Positions 52,843 to 62,183 are shown, numbered from the stretch's first letter. The stretch is DNA of 64,000 bases from Microseira sp041929235 (GCF_041929235.1 NZ_JBHFNP010000361.1:1-64000), one strand, 5' to 3'. A program made the numbers and translations. Notes: generated by a model not told the origin, from the sequence alone.

Positions 52843-53878
52843 CGCGAGTCACCGCTCGCACATTGGCTTGAACTTGGGGGTCATCTATCCAGCACAAACT
52901 TACCACTTGACCGACTAAATGCTGATACTGAGGTTCAGCATGGTAAACTTCAAACCAAACACCTTTAATGGGATTGCGTTCTGATAGATTCGGTAAAATC
53001 AACCGTCCCATCCAAGGCGCAATCGGTTTGTACAACGTCGGGGAAAGAGAGTGCTTAATGGAGTAGTAATCAGGGCGATTAAATGCTACTTCTTGCCAAC
53101 TTTCATAATTACTTTGTTTGCGGATCGGTAGGGATTCAGGATGTGGTAAAGTCCCCTGAATAATGCCGGATATCCACTCAATGGTTTGTTGCATATAGCT
53201 GCGTCTATCGGGTAGAAAAGCATTCGAGTCCATTCACCCCCCTGGAATCTCGTGTCCCACAATTCCCATCGATATAATACTCACTTGCCCTTGTTGTTTA
53301 GCACGATTCCAATAGGAGAGGAAAAACAGTTTCCAGCGTCGAGGAAATAACAGCGGGCCTACTCGTTCAACTGTATCTTTTTCCCCAAATAAGCGAGCGA
53401 TATGTTCAAGCCTTAAAATCTGGTTTCTGCCGCAAAAAAATACCCCCTAGGAAATAATATCAATGGGGGCATCTAGTGCCTCTTTAACGAAAGCTGCCGA
53501 ACCCATTGCAATTTGTCTGCCCCCACTAAAGCCAATTAAAGTAACAGGTATACCGCTGCCATGTTTATAGCCGTGATTAATTAAACTTTCGTACATCACT
53601 TGTGCAATACCCCGATTGTAAATCGGGCCATAGGGCAAATCCGCCGAAACCGACACAATTAAAATATTGTGGATGTTAATTAAAAAACTGATGATTCTGG
53701 ACGGCGAACCCTGCCGTTTCTGATCTAAGAACCGCCAAAACCAAGCAAAAGAGCGTTCGCTACTGGTTAAAGAAAGATGCAGCACTGAATAAGGCATGAT
53801 TCCCCGAATAATGGCAATATCGTTCGGCAGAGCTTGAGCCAATAAATCTAGAAATTCCTCCGCTTCTGGGAGATAGCG
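52805..53878 (-). pseudogene. Decayed alpha/beta-hydrolase-like gene
   Basis: One continuous minus-strand frame is broken by TAG (53449-53447) and TGA (53236-53234). It reads LRYLPEAEEFLDLL..., GPIYNRGIAQVMYESLINHGY, VTLIGFSGGRQIAMGSAAFV (nucleophile-elbow type GxSGG), stop, ...LEHIARLFGEKDTVERVGPLLFPRRW, VGHEIPGG, stop, MDSNAFLPDRRSYMQQTIEW, ...VWFEVYHAEPQYQHLVGQVV and ends at YFNDDACYTL. All pieces look like one large cyanobacterial hydrolase-like protein. The 5' part is lost at a dispersed repeat (53875) and the 3' part is lost near 52805. Confidence 0.78.
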
Positions 53879-53970
53879 TAAGTCCTGTTTCTATGAAAAA
53901 TCGTCGCTTTGTCACCAGAGATCGTAGCTTGAAACAAAGGTGATAGGAACGCCCAAGCGTAAGTCCTGCT
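53875..53970. repeat. Partial GGACTTACGC-family repeat
   Basis: AGCGTAAGTCCTG occurs as a direct repeat at both ends (53875-53887 and 53956-53968), with GAAAAATCGTCGCTTTGTCACC and AACAAAGGTGATAGGAACG between, related to the cores of copies 1-3. It marks the end of homology of the decayed hydrolase gene. Confidence 0.65.
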
Positions 53971-54394
53971 ACTGAGAAAAGTTCCAGTAAAGCAAAGTCC
54001 TTAGCTCAAAGTTATCAAAGTGTCTGAAGTTAAAACCTGACCGCTTCAACAGGTTCAATTTATTAATTAATACCTTCAACAGTTCCGTTAGTTGTGTATC
54101 GTTCAAAGTAGGCAACTATTTCAGCAAACCATCGTTTAATTGTCAGCCCACAAGGGGGGACTAAGCAATCATACTTACAGAGATTGCCACAGACTCTCAG
54201 AATCATTTATTAGATTTTATTATGATTTCAAATACGGGAGAGCCACCCGGTTTCTGGGAGATGGGATCTATCACTCAAATACACAAAATAAGTATTTTGT
54301 CAAGTTATAACACTCTACCAGAACAAATCATTGAAGTTTGCAGTCTAAGCTATTATCCTGCTTAAAGCTCTTTGTTCTTAGGCTAGTACGATCC
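53971..54394. other. Intergenic region before the Lpt operon
   Basis: AT-rich, no gene or strong structure. CTTCAACAG occurs twice about 40 bases apart (54047 and 54086 region). The Lpt operon promoter should be here. Confidence 0.4.
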
Positions 54395-54895
54395 ATGATG
54401 CCATATGGTAGATTGCCCAAAAACTGGTTGCGTCGCCTGGGTATAGCCTTGATAATTCCGGCTGCCTTAACGGGTGCGATCGCCATGCCCAACGTCTCCA
54501 ATCGAGCGCTCGCTCAAACAGAGGAAGCCTCCCGCGCCTTGCGGGTACTATCCGATCAGCAATTTTACGATGCCCGCACCGGCATTGTCACCGCGATCGG
54601 CAACGTCAGAATGTCCTACCCCGCCCGTCAAATTCAAGCCACCGCAGCGCAAGCACAGTATTTTAGCCGCGAACGCCGCATCGTTCTCAGCGGCAACGTA
54701 TTTGTTTTGCAGCAGGGCAACAGCATCCGGGGCGAAACCATCGTCTATCTGATTGATGAAGGGCTATTTCAAGCTGTGCCCCAACAGAATCGGCAAGTCG
54801 AATCGATCTACATCGTTCCCCCCAGTGCCGAACAACCTCCAACCCCAGCACCCGCAACGCCAAACTTTAGAACGCCCCAGGGTCGCCCCCGCTAA
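54395..54895 (+). CDS. lptA: LptA/OstA-like periplasmic lipopolysaccharide transport protein
   Basis: About 166 residues from ATG 54395. An N-terminal hydrophobic signal (LGIALIIPAALTGAIAMP) precedes ALAQ, the cut site. The core DQQFYDARTGIVTAIGNVRM and QATAAQAQYFSRERRIVLSGNVFVLQQGNSIRGE is the OstA/LptA beta-jellyroll pattern of repeated short strands. The C-terminus is a proline-rich tail. LptA bridges LPS from the inner membrane to the outer-membrane translocon. Its place upstream of lptB and lptF supports the call. The frame extends to 54338 without need. Confidence 0.88.
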   Translation: MMPYGRLPKNWLRRLGIALIIPAALTGAIAMPNVSNRALAQTEEASRALRVLSDQQFYDARTGIVTAIGNVRMSYPARQIQATAAQAQYFSRERRIVLSGNVFVLQQGNSIRGETIVYLIDEGLFQAVPQQNRQVESIYIVPPSAEQPPTPAPATPNFRTPQGRPR

Positions 54896-55017
54896 AATTA
54901 GTCACTGGTCAAGGATCGGTGGAGTACAACTGCGGGGGCGGGTTTAAATAAACTGTCGTTATTGCATAGATGATTCGCCCCTACACAACAGAAAATTAAC
55001 TTTGTGGGGTAAACGGC

Positions 55018-55746
55018 GTGAGAATTGTTCTGCAAAACATTCATAAGTCATACGGAAAAAGGGCGATCGTCAATCGCGTTAATCTTTCTGTTGGTCAAGG
55101 GGAAGTGGTAGGACTACTTGGCCCCAATGGTGCCGGAAAAACCACAACGTTTTACATCGCCACTGGGTTAGAAAAACCCGATCAAGGCACAGTTTGGCTT
55201 AACGACCAAGATATCACCGCATTGCCAATGCACGATCGCGCCAAGTTGGGTATTGGTTATTTAGCGCAGGAAGCGAGTATCTTTCGTTACCTGAGCGTTC
55301 GGGAAAACATTCTTTTGGTGCTAGAGCAAACTAAAGTGCCTCGTAGGGAACAAAAGCAGCGTTTAGAGTCCTTACTGCAAGAATTTCGCTTGGAAAAAGT
55401 TGCCCATACTAAAGGAATTCAGGTATCTGGGGGCGAAAGGCGGCGGACAGAACTGGCGAGGGCATTGGCGGCGGGGCGGGAAGGGCCGAAGTTTTTGTTT
55501 TTGGACGAACCGTTTGCTGGCGTTGACCCGATTGCCGTGGCGGAAATTCAGCAAATTGTGGCAGAATTACGCGATCGTTACATGGGTATTTTAATCACCG
55601 ACCACAACGTGCGGGAAACCCTAGCCATCACAGACCGAGCTTACATCATGCGCGACGGACAAATCCTAGCCTCTGGCAATGCTGAAGAACTTTATAACAA
55701 CCCCCTCGTGCGTCAGTACTACCTGGGCGACAACTTCCAGATCTAG
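55018..55746 (+). CDS. lptB: LPS export ABC transporter ATP-binding protein
   Basis: 242 residues. Walker A GPNGAGKTT (35-43), Q-loop YLAQEASIFR (81-90), signature VSGGERRRTELARAL (136-150), Walker B FLFLDEPFAGVD (159-170), H-loop ITDHNVRET. Starting GTG 55018. The LptB signature YLPQEASIFRxLxVxxN is nearly exact. It energises extraction of lipopolysaccharide with LptF/LptG; in cyanobacteria a single LptF/G-type permease is common. Confidence 0.95.
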   Translation: MRIVLQNIHKSYGKRAIVNRVNLSVGQGEVVGLLGPNGAGKTTTFYIATGLEKPDQGTVWLNDQDITALPMHDRAKLGIGYLAQEASIFRYLSVRENILLVLEQTKVPRREQKQRLESLLQEFRLEKVAHTKGIQVSGGERRRTELARALAAGREGPKFLFLDEPFAGVDPIAVAEIQQIVAELRDRYMGILITDHNVRETLAITDRAYIMRDGQILASGNAEELYNNPLVRQYYLGDNFQI

Positions 55747-55773
55747 TTATTAGTCCGTATTGACTCTTTGGTT

Positions 55774-56946
55774 ATGAAAATACTTAGCAAATCTTTTAAT
55801 TTGTCTGGCTGGCTGGTTCCTGGCGTATCGGTCATGGATCGCTACATTGTTAGCGAGTTATTTGGGCCGTTTTTGTTCGGCGTCGGGGCTTTTTCTTCGT
55901 TGGGGATAGCCATCGGGTCGGTATTTTACCTAGTACGGAGGGTAACCGAATCCGGTTTACCGATGGCGATCGCCACCAAAGTATCCCTGTTGCAGATGCC
56001 CTATTACGTCTTTTTTGCCTTGCCGATGGGGATGCTGCTAGCCGCCTTGATCGCCTACAGTCGGCTTTCTTCCGACAGCGAACTGATCGCGTTGCGGAGT
56101 TGTGGCGTTAGTATCTATCGGCTGCTAGTGCCTGCCATAGTGATGAGTTTGATCGTGACTGCGATCGCGTTTACATTAAACGAATTCGTCGTACCCGCCG
56201 CTAATTACGAAGCCAGGCAGACGCTAGATTCAGCTTTAAAAGAAGACCGATCTGACTTTGAAGAAAGTAACATTATCTATCCCGAATTCCGCGATATAAA
56301 ACAACCAGACGGCAATAAAGCCAACGTCCTCACCCGCTTGTTTTATGCCGAGCAATTTGATGGTCAAGAAATGAAAGGTTTGACCATTTTAGATCGTTCC
56401 CAGTCGGGGCTAAACCAAATTGTCACCTCAGAAAAAGCCAAGTGGAATCCTGTCGAAAACACCTGGGATTTTTTCAACGGCACAATTTACGTTGTATCTC
56501 CCGATAGTTCCTACCGCAGCATTTTGCGGTTCGACCACCACCAATTGCAACTTCCCCGCGCTCCCTTAGATTTAGCTGAAAAAGGGCGAGAATTCCAAGA
56601 AATGAACCTCATTCAAGCCCAAGAAGAATTGCAGTTATTGCGACCGAGCGGTAATAAACGGAAAATTCGCAAACTGGTAATCCGAATTCATCAAAAAATC
56701 GCCTTACCTTTTGCTTGCGTCGTCTTCGGTTTGGTCGGTTCGGCTTTGGGAATCAGACCCCAGCGCACCAACAAGGCCACGGGTTTTGGCATCAGCGTTT
56801 TGGTAATTTTTGCTTACTATTTATTGATGTCAATGGGAGATGCTTTAGGATTAAGCGGTGTCATGCCTCCCGAGTTGGCAGCTTGGCTACCGAACCTATT
56901 CGGTGTGGGAGTGGGTATATGGCTGTTGTTCCGACTCAATCGGTGA
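55774..56946 (+). CDS. LptF/LptG family permease
   Basis: About 390 residues with three N-terminal helices (LFGPFLFGVGAFSSLGIAIGSVFYLV; LLQMPYYVFFALPMGMLLAALIAYSRL; LLVPAIVMSLIVTAIAFTLNEFVVP), a periplasmic beta-jellyroll domain (about residues 130-290) and three C-terminal helices. SSDSELIALRSCGVS and FALPMG are family motifs. ATG 55774 is preferred; ATG 55834 also fits, starting directly at MDRYIVSELFG. The gap to lptB is only 27 bases. With LptB it makes the inner-membrane extractor. Confidence 0.92.
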   Translation: MKILSKSFNLSGWLVPGVSVMDRYIVSELFGPFLFGVGAFSSLGIAIGSVFYLVRRVTESGLPMAIATKVSLLQMPYYVFFALPMGMLLAALIAYSRLSSDSELIALRSCGVSIYRLLVPAIVMSLIVTAIAFTLNEFVVPAANYEARQTLDSALKEDRSDFEESNIIYPEFRDIKQPDGNKANVLTRLFYAEQFDGQEMKGLTILDRSQSGLNQIVTSEKAKWNPVENTWDFFNGTIYVVSPDSSYRSILRFDHHQLQLPRAPLDLAEKGREFQEMNLIQAQEELQLLRPSGNKRKIRKLVIRIHQKIALPFACVVFGLVGSALGIRPQRTNKATGFGISVLVIFAYYLLMSMGDALGLSGVMPPELAAWLPNLFGVGVGIWLLFRLNR

Positions 56947-57077
56947 CATCCTCCTATATAGATGCACTCAGGCTTGTCAACAAACTTTGTTAAAGTAACA
57001 ACCATTTCAGCACTGTAAAAGTTATCCTGACAGTAGAAACTACAGCATTCTGTGCTAGGACAGCCAGCACCCTAACC

Positions 57078-58310
57078 ATGCCGATTCGTCCTCAACTGCC
57101 TGCATCGGTTCGCTATTATTTCAGAGCAAAGTTGCGTCCCTTTACGCGACCCGCTTTTTGGGGATCTCTATCAGTACTATCCCTGATCGGTCTTTTTATG
57201 TGGGAAGCTTGGCAGCACCCGGAGTGGCTGTTTAAGAACCCGGAGAATGAAACCCCCATCACCGATACCACGCTGTCAAAAGAAGACAGTGCTGTTGCCG
57301 CTGACATTGATAGCTTGCCGGTACTGATGCAAGAGTTGGCTCAAGCTGATGTCAGCATAGCTGCCTTAAAGTTAAATCAACAACCGCAAATACAGAGTTT
57401 TCTGGATGAATTCCTCAAACAGCAGGCAGCTGATGCCGAAAAAATATCCGATGACGCACAAAAAGCAACGCAGCAACCTACAGCGCCGATAAGCGCTTAC
57501 GATCCCTTGGGGGTTGAGACACAAGCGCCATCTGATTATTCATCTCCTTATAGTGGTGGTCTATCAACGATGGGAAACCAAGCCGCACCACAGAATTCCA
57601 GCCTTCGTGGTACTAACCTTGCTGGTTCAACCCTTCCAACTGCCACCGCGACTCCGGTAAACCCGTTACAAGCAGCATTAGACCGCTTGGGTAATAATTC
57701 TCCTACTGCATCTGTCCAAACTCAGACACCGATAGAGACGCCGCCAGCATTTACCAACAGCTTGGGGCAGCCCACCCAACCCAACGCAACTGCCCCCGGA
57801 CAAGTAGCCCAACCCGGTACTCCTGGTAACTCAGCCCTTCCCGGACAAGTAGGCCAACCCGGTACTCCTAGTTCCTCATTCCTTCCCGGACAAGTAGCCC
57901 AACCCGGTACTCCTAGTGCCTCAGCCCTTCCCGGACAAGTAGCCCAACCCGCCTCGCCCTACGCCGGTACTACCAATTACTCTAATATGCCCGTACAGGT
58001 GGCTCAACCAGGCTCCCCCTATCCCAGTTATCCGGGATACGGTGTTACACCTGCTACCAGTAGTTCAGGTAATTATGCCAATAATTTACCTCAAACCCTT
58101 CCAGTTCCAGGAACACCAGCCGTGCAGCCGGTCGTACCTCAAGTAGTACCTATTACACCTGAGAACTACTCCGTTCCTACTTACCAGAACCCTGCACCTG
58201 TAAACGGGGTGCCCAATACAGGGTTATCCAGTTTAAGCACTTCGCAATTGCAACCTTCTCAACTACAAACCTCGCCTTTTTCAGTTAGCCGTCCCACTTC
58301 AGGACGATAA
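57078..58310 (+). CDS. Membrane-anchored proline-rich repeat protein
   Basis: 410 residues: a single transmembrane helix (FWGSLSVLSLIGLFMWEAWQ, about 28-48), then a charged, helical stem of about 80 residues, then a low-complexity Pro/Gln/Thr/Ser domain to the end. The domain includes a 15-residue tandem repeat PGQVAQPGTPxxSxL (three full copies and a partial fourth). Such a layout suits a long, extended cell-wall-spanning or pilus/Tol-like linker, but no function is known. It follows the Lpt permease on the same strand by 131 bases, so a role in the envelope is inferred. Confidence 0.75.
   Translation: MPIRPQLPASVRYYFRAKLRPFTRPAFWGSLSVLSLIGLFMWEAWQHPEWLFKNPENETPITDTTLSKEDSAVAADIDSLPVLMQELAQADVSIAALKLNQQPQIQSFLDEFLKQQAADAEKISDDAQKATQQPTAPISAYDPLGVETQAPSDYSSPYSGGLSTMGNQAAPQNSSLRGTNLAGSTLPTATATPVNPLQAALDRLGNNSPTASVQTQTPIETPPAFTNSLGQPTQPNATAPGQVAQPGTPGNSALPGQVGQPGTPSSSFLPGQVAQPGTPSASALPGQVAQPASPYAGTTNYSNMPVQVAQPGSPYPSYPGYGVTPATSSSGNYANNLPQTLPVPGTPAVQPVVPQVVPITPENYSVPTYQNPAPVNGVPNTGLSSLSTSQLQPSQLQTSPFSVSRPTSGR
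57795..57974. repeat. 45-bp tandem repeat within the coding region
   Basis: Three copies of a 45-bp unit starting CCCGGACAAGTAG(C/G)CCAACC, plus a shortened fourth. It codes for PGQV(A/G)QPGTP units. It is a minisatellite and can change length by slippage or recombination. Confidence 0.85.
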
Positions 58311-58359
58311 ATTTGCCAAGGTCAGATTAACTACAACATTGACACTCTGCGAGCTAAAG

Positions 58360-59581
58360 CTACGCAGATTCTTGCGTATACAGACATTCTCCACTAGGGA
58401 GAATACCCTTCATCAAGTTAGGGGTTGTGCCAAACAACCCATTCTCTAGACCGGATGAAACCATTACAGCAGCATCTCTCTTTAGGTCTAAAGAACAAGA
58501 GAAACCATCCCATCCGGAAAGGTTTCTAGCGGCGTTCAAATCAGCGTTGTGGTAGTGACCGTTAGGGCAGTTAAAATGATGTCCCTTTCTATCGCCAAGA
58601 GTGCCGCAAGTTGAACAAGATTTAGAGGTATATGGAGCCGGACGCTTAATTAGTTTTAAGCCTAAGAGAGCTAACTTATAATCCAGGAGTTGCTCTAAAG
58701 AATAGTACGCCCAAGAATGTCTTGATTCACCACTATCAGCACGATTTTTTTTACTCTGCTTCATGGTGTTTCTACAACCTTCTAAGTCCTCAATCACCAC
58801 ATCAGCATTGAGATATTCAGCAAATCTGACAATCCTTCTGCTAATGGTATGATTGACGGCTTCCATCCATCTACGCTCTTTCTTGTTCCACTTCTTTAAC
58901 GCTCTAAACTTAGAGGCTTCTTGCAAAGATTGACGGCGTTTTTGAAAGTAGCGACGGCGATGTTTTACATATTTGCCGTTAAAGAATTTGCCGAAACCTT
59001 TCGCGGGTGCTACCACCGCTAGATTATTCTGCCCTCGTTCGCGTAGCGTGCCGGAGGCATATCGCATCCTATTCTGGTAGTCGCTTCGACTTGTGGAACT
59101 TCCAAAGTAACTCCAGATATAGGCATACCATTTATGACGATATTTAATCAACTTTGCAGAACCTTTGTCAATCAAATTATCGCCAGCTAACAACCTATCT
59201 AAGATTGGTTGCCAATGAAATGAGGCTACTTCTACAGGTACTCGCGCAAGTCCCTTTGATGGTTGGGAAACTCAAACTATAAGTTTCGCCAACTTTATGG
59301 ATTGACCAGTTCTGTTTATTGATTTCTGGAGGTAAAGATTTATATTGTTTGACTTTCTTGCCTGTTCCAGATGTGGTATACCGAATAGTTTGATTCGCCA
59401 GAGCAGACATGAGCGAAGTTTCTATTTTGGCTGTGGTTAACTTCCTTCTTTCTGGGAGAGGAATAGTTAACAGCCAATTAGCTAAACGAGTATTTTCCTC
59501 TGTCATCTCGTTAAACATAACTGCTTTAGCGAGATTGAGAGCAGAAAACTTTAGTTTTAGGGTGATAGTTACCTGGCTCAT
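58360..59581 (-). pseudogene. tnpB: tnpB (RNA-guided nuclease) with frameshifts and insertion in the RuvC-I motif
   Basis: The N-terminus is in one frame from ATG 59581 (SQVTITLKLKFSALN...) to SLSFPTIKG, after which the continuation VPVEVASFHWQPILDRLLAGDN is in another frame (shift near 59260). After WYAYI a second shift (near 59120) moves GVTLEVPQVEATTRIG out of frame, and a ~26-base insertion (59035-59060) then restores frame at RGQNNLAVVAP. Original RuvC-I GIDRGQNN thus lost its Asp. RuvC-II IEDLEG and RuvC-III/zinc CSTCG...CPNGHYHNADLNAARNL are intact. The gene cannot make active nuclease. Confidence 0.88.
59035..59060. repeat. ~26-base small dispersed repeat inserted in tnpB
   Basis: On the minus strand the segment reads ATGCCTCCGGCACGCTACGC plus GAACGA. 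It resembles the insertion at 4081-4106 (ATGC-x5..6-CG-A-CGCT-x-CGCGAACGA). It sits exactly where the RuvC-I Asp codon should be. Confidence 0.65.
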
Positions 59582-59798
59582 GCTATTATTTTAACACCTC
59601 TTTACCCGTTTCAGTAAAGACAGCGAATAAATTCGCTCGTGTCCGTTTTCATCCCTGCTCTAAAGAGACAGGGCTTTCAACGTCCCGGTCACTTAAGGTA
59701 ATGGCGTTCCCAGGCAGCAGCCGTGGGAACGAGGGTAATTGTCAGGAATCCATCCCCCTATCATCCAATTACCAATTACCAATTACCAACGATCGCAG

Positions 59799-61232
59799 CT
59801 AGCTATGGAAGTGCTTGATGACGGCTAGGGCAAATTCAGAACACTTCAGAGGGGGTTCGACTGGCGGGGTCATTAAGCGGGCTAGGTCGTAGGTGACTTC
59901 GCGGTTAGCGATCGCACCCCCAATCCCTTTTTTAATCAAATCCGCCGCTTCTTGCCAACCCATAAATTCCAGCATCATCACCCCAGACAAAATCACCGAT
60001 CCGGGATTAATCCGATCCAAACCGGCGTGTTTGGGTGCCGTGCCGTGAGTTGCTTCAAAAACAGCGCATTCATCGCCAATATTAGCACCAGGCCCCATGC
60101 CCAACCCACCGACAATCGCAGCAGCAGCATCGGATAGATAATCTCCGTTCAAATTCATCGTCGCCAGGATGGAATATTCATCGGGTCGCGTCTGAATTTG
60201 TTGGAAAATACTATCGGCAATGCGGTCATTTACCATGACTTTATTTTTCCACTGACCGTTACCGTGGGTTGACCAAATTGCGTTGAGAACGCTTTCAACT
60301 TCGCCGCAAATTTGAGCTTTCTTTTCAGCGGTGAGATTGTCATACCCCGGATCGATTTGACGGGCATTGTCTTCTAAGGAAATATCTGGATTTCTTTCCT
60401 TATTACTGAGAATCCATGATTCCCGTTCGGTGACGCACTCGGCCCGAAACTCGGTGGTTGCTAGTTCGTAACCCCAGTCGCGGAAGGCTCCTTCGGTATA
60501 CTTCATGATATTGCCTTTGTGTACCAAAGTGACCATCTGCTTGTTGGGAGGCAATCGCAGGGCGTGTTTCATCGCGCGGCGCACCAGGCGCTGAGAACCA
60601 GTTTTGCTGATAGGTTTAATGCCAATTCCGGCATCGAGGGGAATTTGTTTTTTCCCGTGTTCCGGCGTCGCTGGAATTAAGTCATTATTGAGCAAATGAA
60701 TCAATTTGTCAGCAATTTCGCTGCCTTGCCGCCACTCGATACCCAAGTAAATATCTTCGGTATTTTCCCGATAAACAATGACATCTAGTTTTTCGGGATT
60801 TTTATGGGGTGAAGGCGTGCCTGCATAGTAGCGACAGGGACGGATACAGGCATAAAGGTCGAAAATTTGCCGCAGCGCCACGTTTAAAGAACGAATACCG
60901 CCGCCAATGGGTGTAGTCAGCGGCCCCTTGATAGCGATACCGTATTCTTTAATCGCTTCCAGGGTGTCTTGGGGGAGATATTGGTAAGTGCCGTACTTTT
61001 CGCAGGCTTCGTCCCCGGCGTACACTTTAAACCAGCTAATTTTCCGCTTGCCACCATAGGCAGCTGCCACCGCAGCATCAAAGACTTTCTCCGCAGCGGG
61101 CCAAATATCTACCCCAGTTCCATCGCCGCGAATAAAGGGAATAATTGGATTGTCGGGGACATTGGGTTCCCCGTTAGAGAAAGTGATGCGCTCCCCCGTA
61201 TCGGGCGGTGTAATCTTTTCGTATGTACCCAT
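59799..61232 (-). CDS. icd: NADP-dependent isocitrate dehydrogenase
   Basis: 477 residues, the cyanobacterial length. Conserved FIRGDGTGVDIWPAAEKVFDAA, GPLTTPIGGGIRSLNVALRQ, DLYACIRPCRYY, YRENTEDIYLGIEW, LVHKGNIMKYTEGAF, and the catalytic/metal region MNLNGDYLSDAAAAIVGGLG plus NADP loop ATHGTAPKHAG. It converts isocitrate to 2-oxoglutarate, the nitrogen-assimilation signal in cyanobacteria. ATG 61232. Likely a single-gene transcript flanked by repeats. Confidence 0.97.
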   Translation of the reverse strand: MGTYEKITPPDTGERITFSNGEPNVPDNPIIPFIRGDGTGVDIWPAAEKVFDAAVAAAYGGKRKISWFKVYAGDEACEKYGTYQYLPQDTLEAIKEYGIAIKGPLTTPIGGGIRSLNVALRQIFDLYACIRPCRYYAGTPSPHKNPEKLDVIVYRENTEDIYLGIEWRQGSEIADKLIHLLNNDLIPATPEHGKKQIPLDAGIGIKPISKTGSQRLVRRAMKHALRLPPNKQMVTLVHKGNIMKYTEGAFRDWGYELATTEFRAECVTERESWILSNKERNPDISLEDNARQIDPGYDNLTAEKKAQICGEVESVLNAIWSTHGNGQWKNKVMVNDRIADSIFQQIQTRPDEYSILATMNLNGDYLSDAAAAIVGGLGMGPGANIGDECAVFEATHGTAPKHAGLDRINPGSVILSGVMMLEFMGWQEAADLIKKGIGGAIANREVTYDLARLMTPPVEPPLKCSEFALAVIKHFHS

Positions 61233-61337
61233 AAGCTCCTAATCGCTACGCAGCACTGGTTAAAACAGTGCAATTTTACAGCCCTGGCAAATAGTAGAGT
61301 TTAGGGTTTTATGATCTTTTCGGGAACAGGGTGTTCT

Positions 61338-61432
61338 TGAGCAGGTGAGCTAGTGAGCAGGTGAGAATATATATTGGAATTCTTCTTTGCTCCTCTGCTC
61401 ACCTGCCCCTCTGCTCACCTGCCCTCGCGCCC
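61338..61432. repeat. GAGCAGGTGAGC-rich palindromic repeat (left of nucleotidyltransferase gene)
   Basis: GAGCAGGTGAG units (61338-61364) face CTCTGCTCACCTGCC units (61391-61425) across a short AT spacer (AATATATATTGGAATTC). A related element lies on the other side of the gene at 61922-62041. Confidence 0.7.
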
Positions 61433-61921
61433 ATGCCCATTTATCACTTGAGCGAACTTCACAGTGCGATCGCTTCCTCCCCGTCACAATGGCGTCCGTT
61501 GGTATTCACCAATGGCTGCTTTGACTTGCTCCACGTCGGACACGTCAGGTATTTAACAGTAGCCAAGTCGTTGGGGCGAAGTCTGGTTGTAGGATTGAAT
61601 AGCGATCGCTCGGTACAAACCATCAAACCTACACTCCCAGGATTCCCCAGCCGCCCCATCGTACCCGAAGCCCAGCGAGCCGAATTACTCGCCGCCTTAA
61701 AACCCGTCGATGCAGTGGTGATTTTTGCAGAAACCACCGCCACCGATCTGATCGCAATCCTCAAACCCGATATTTACGTCAAAGGCGGCGACTATCGCCT
61801 AGAAACCTTACCCGAAGCCTCAACGGTTCTAGACTATGGAGGCAAAATCGAATTAGTCCAGGTAGAAATTCCCACTTCCACCACTGCGATCGTCAATCGC
61901 ATTTTGCAGGATAACCGCTAG
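61433..61921 (+). CDS. rfaE2: RfaE2-type ADP-heptose synthase-like nucleotidyltransferase
   Basis: 162 residues from ATG 61433. FTNGCFDLLHVGHVRYLTVAK carries the HxGH nucleotidyltransferase motif, LVVGLNSDRSVQ the second nucleotide contact, and PDIYVKGGDYRLETLPE the third. It matches the C-terminal domain of HldE/RfaE as a stand-alone protein (D-glycero-beta-D-manno-heptose 1-phosphate adenylyltransferase); substrate by name only, since other sugar or glycerol phosphates are possible. It fits the LPS theme of the window. The frame runs upstream into repeats, so the ATG at 61433 is chosen. Confidence 0.9.
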   Translation: MPIYHLSELHSAIASSPSQWRPLVFTNGCFDLLHVGHVRYLTVAKSLGRSLVVGLNSDRSVQTIKPTLPGFPSRPIVPEAQRAELLAALKPVDAVVIFAETTATDLIAILKPDIYVKGGDYRLETLPEASTVLDYGGKIELVQVEIPTSTTAIVNRILQDNR

Positions 61922-62041
61922 TAGTGAGCGGGTGAGCGGGTGAGCGGGTGAGCAGGTGAGCAGAGGAGATCGGGAGCAGAGGAGAATATACATTCAAATT
62001 CCCCTGGAGCCCACCTGCCCACCTGCACTCGCCCCTGGACC
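61922..62041. repeat. GAGCGGGTGAGC repeat (right of nucleotidyltransferase gene)
   Basis: A 9-base unit GTGAGCGGG is repeated three or more times (61924-61950), then CAGGTGAGCAGAGGAG and a facing CCCACCTGCCCACCTGC (62009-62025), with AATATACATTCAAATTCC between. It is the same kind as 61338-61432. Confidence 0.7.
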
Positions 62042-62183
62042 CCCAACCCTGAAGATTTGCCATGAAAATGCAGGTGGCTGCAACGGCTCAAAAGCTTGGT
62101 GGTACAATAACTTTAGTCCTACTGCCTACAACACCTTGTTTAACCCCAGCTCATCTCAAGCCAGGGAATTTATTCCAAATCAA

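Larger units (their letters stand above)
58360..59690 (-). mobile_element. Lone-tnpB IS200/IS605-type element, inactive
   Basis: The element consists of a broken tnpB and flanking hairpins: ATTCTCC-5-GGGAGAAT (58385-58403) inside the last codons of tnpB on the 3' side, and CCCTG...CAGGG (59653-59673) followed by CTTTCAACGTCCCGG on the 5' side. Hairpins at both ends and a tnpB-overlapping structure near the 3' end are typical of this group, where the right end also encodes the guide (omega) RNA. No tnpA is present. Boundaries are approximate. Confidence 0.7.

Noticed and set aside
57795..57974. Possible CRISPR or satellite array
   Set aside because: The 45-bp units are contiguous without spacers, in frame and encode a Pro-rich protein repeat.
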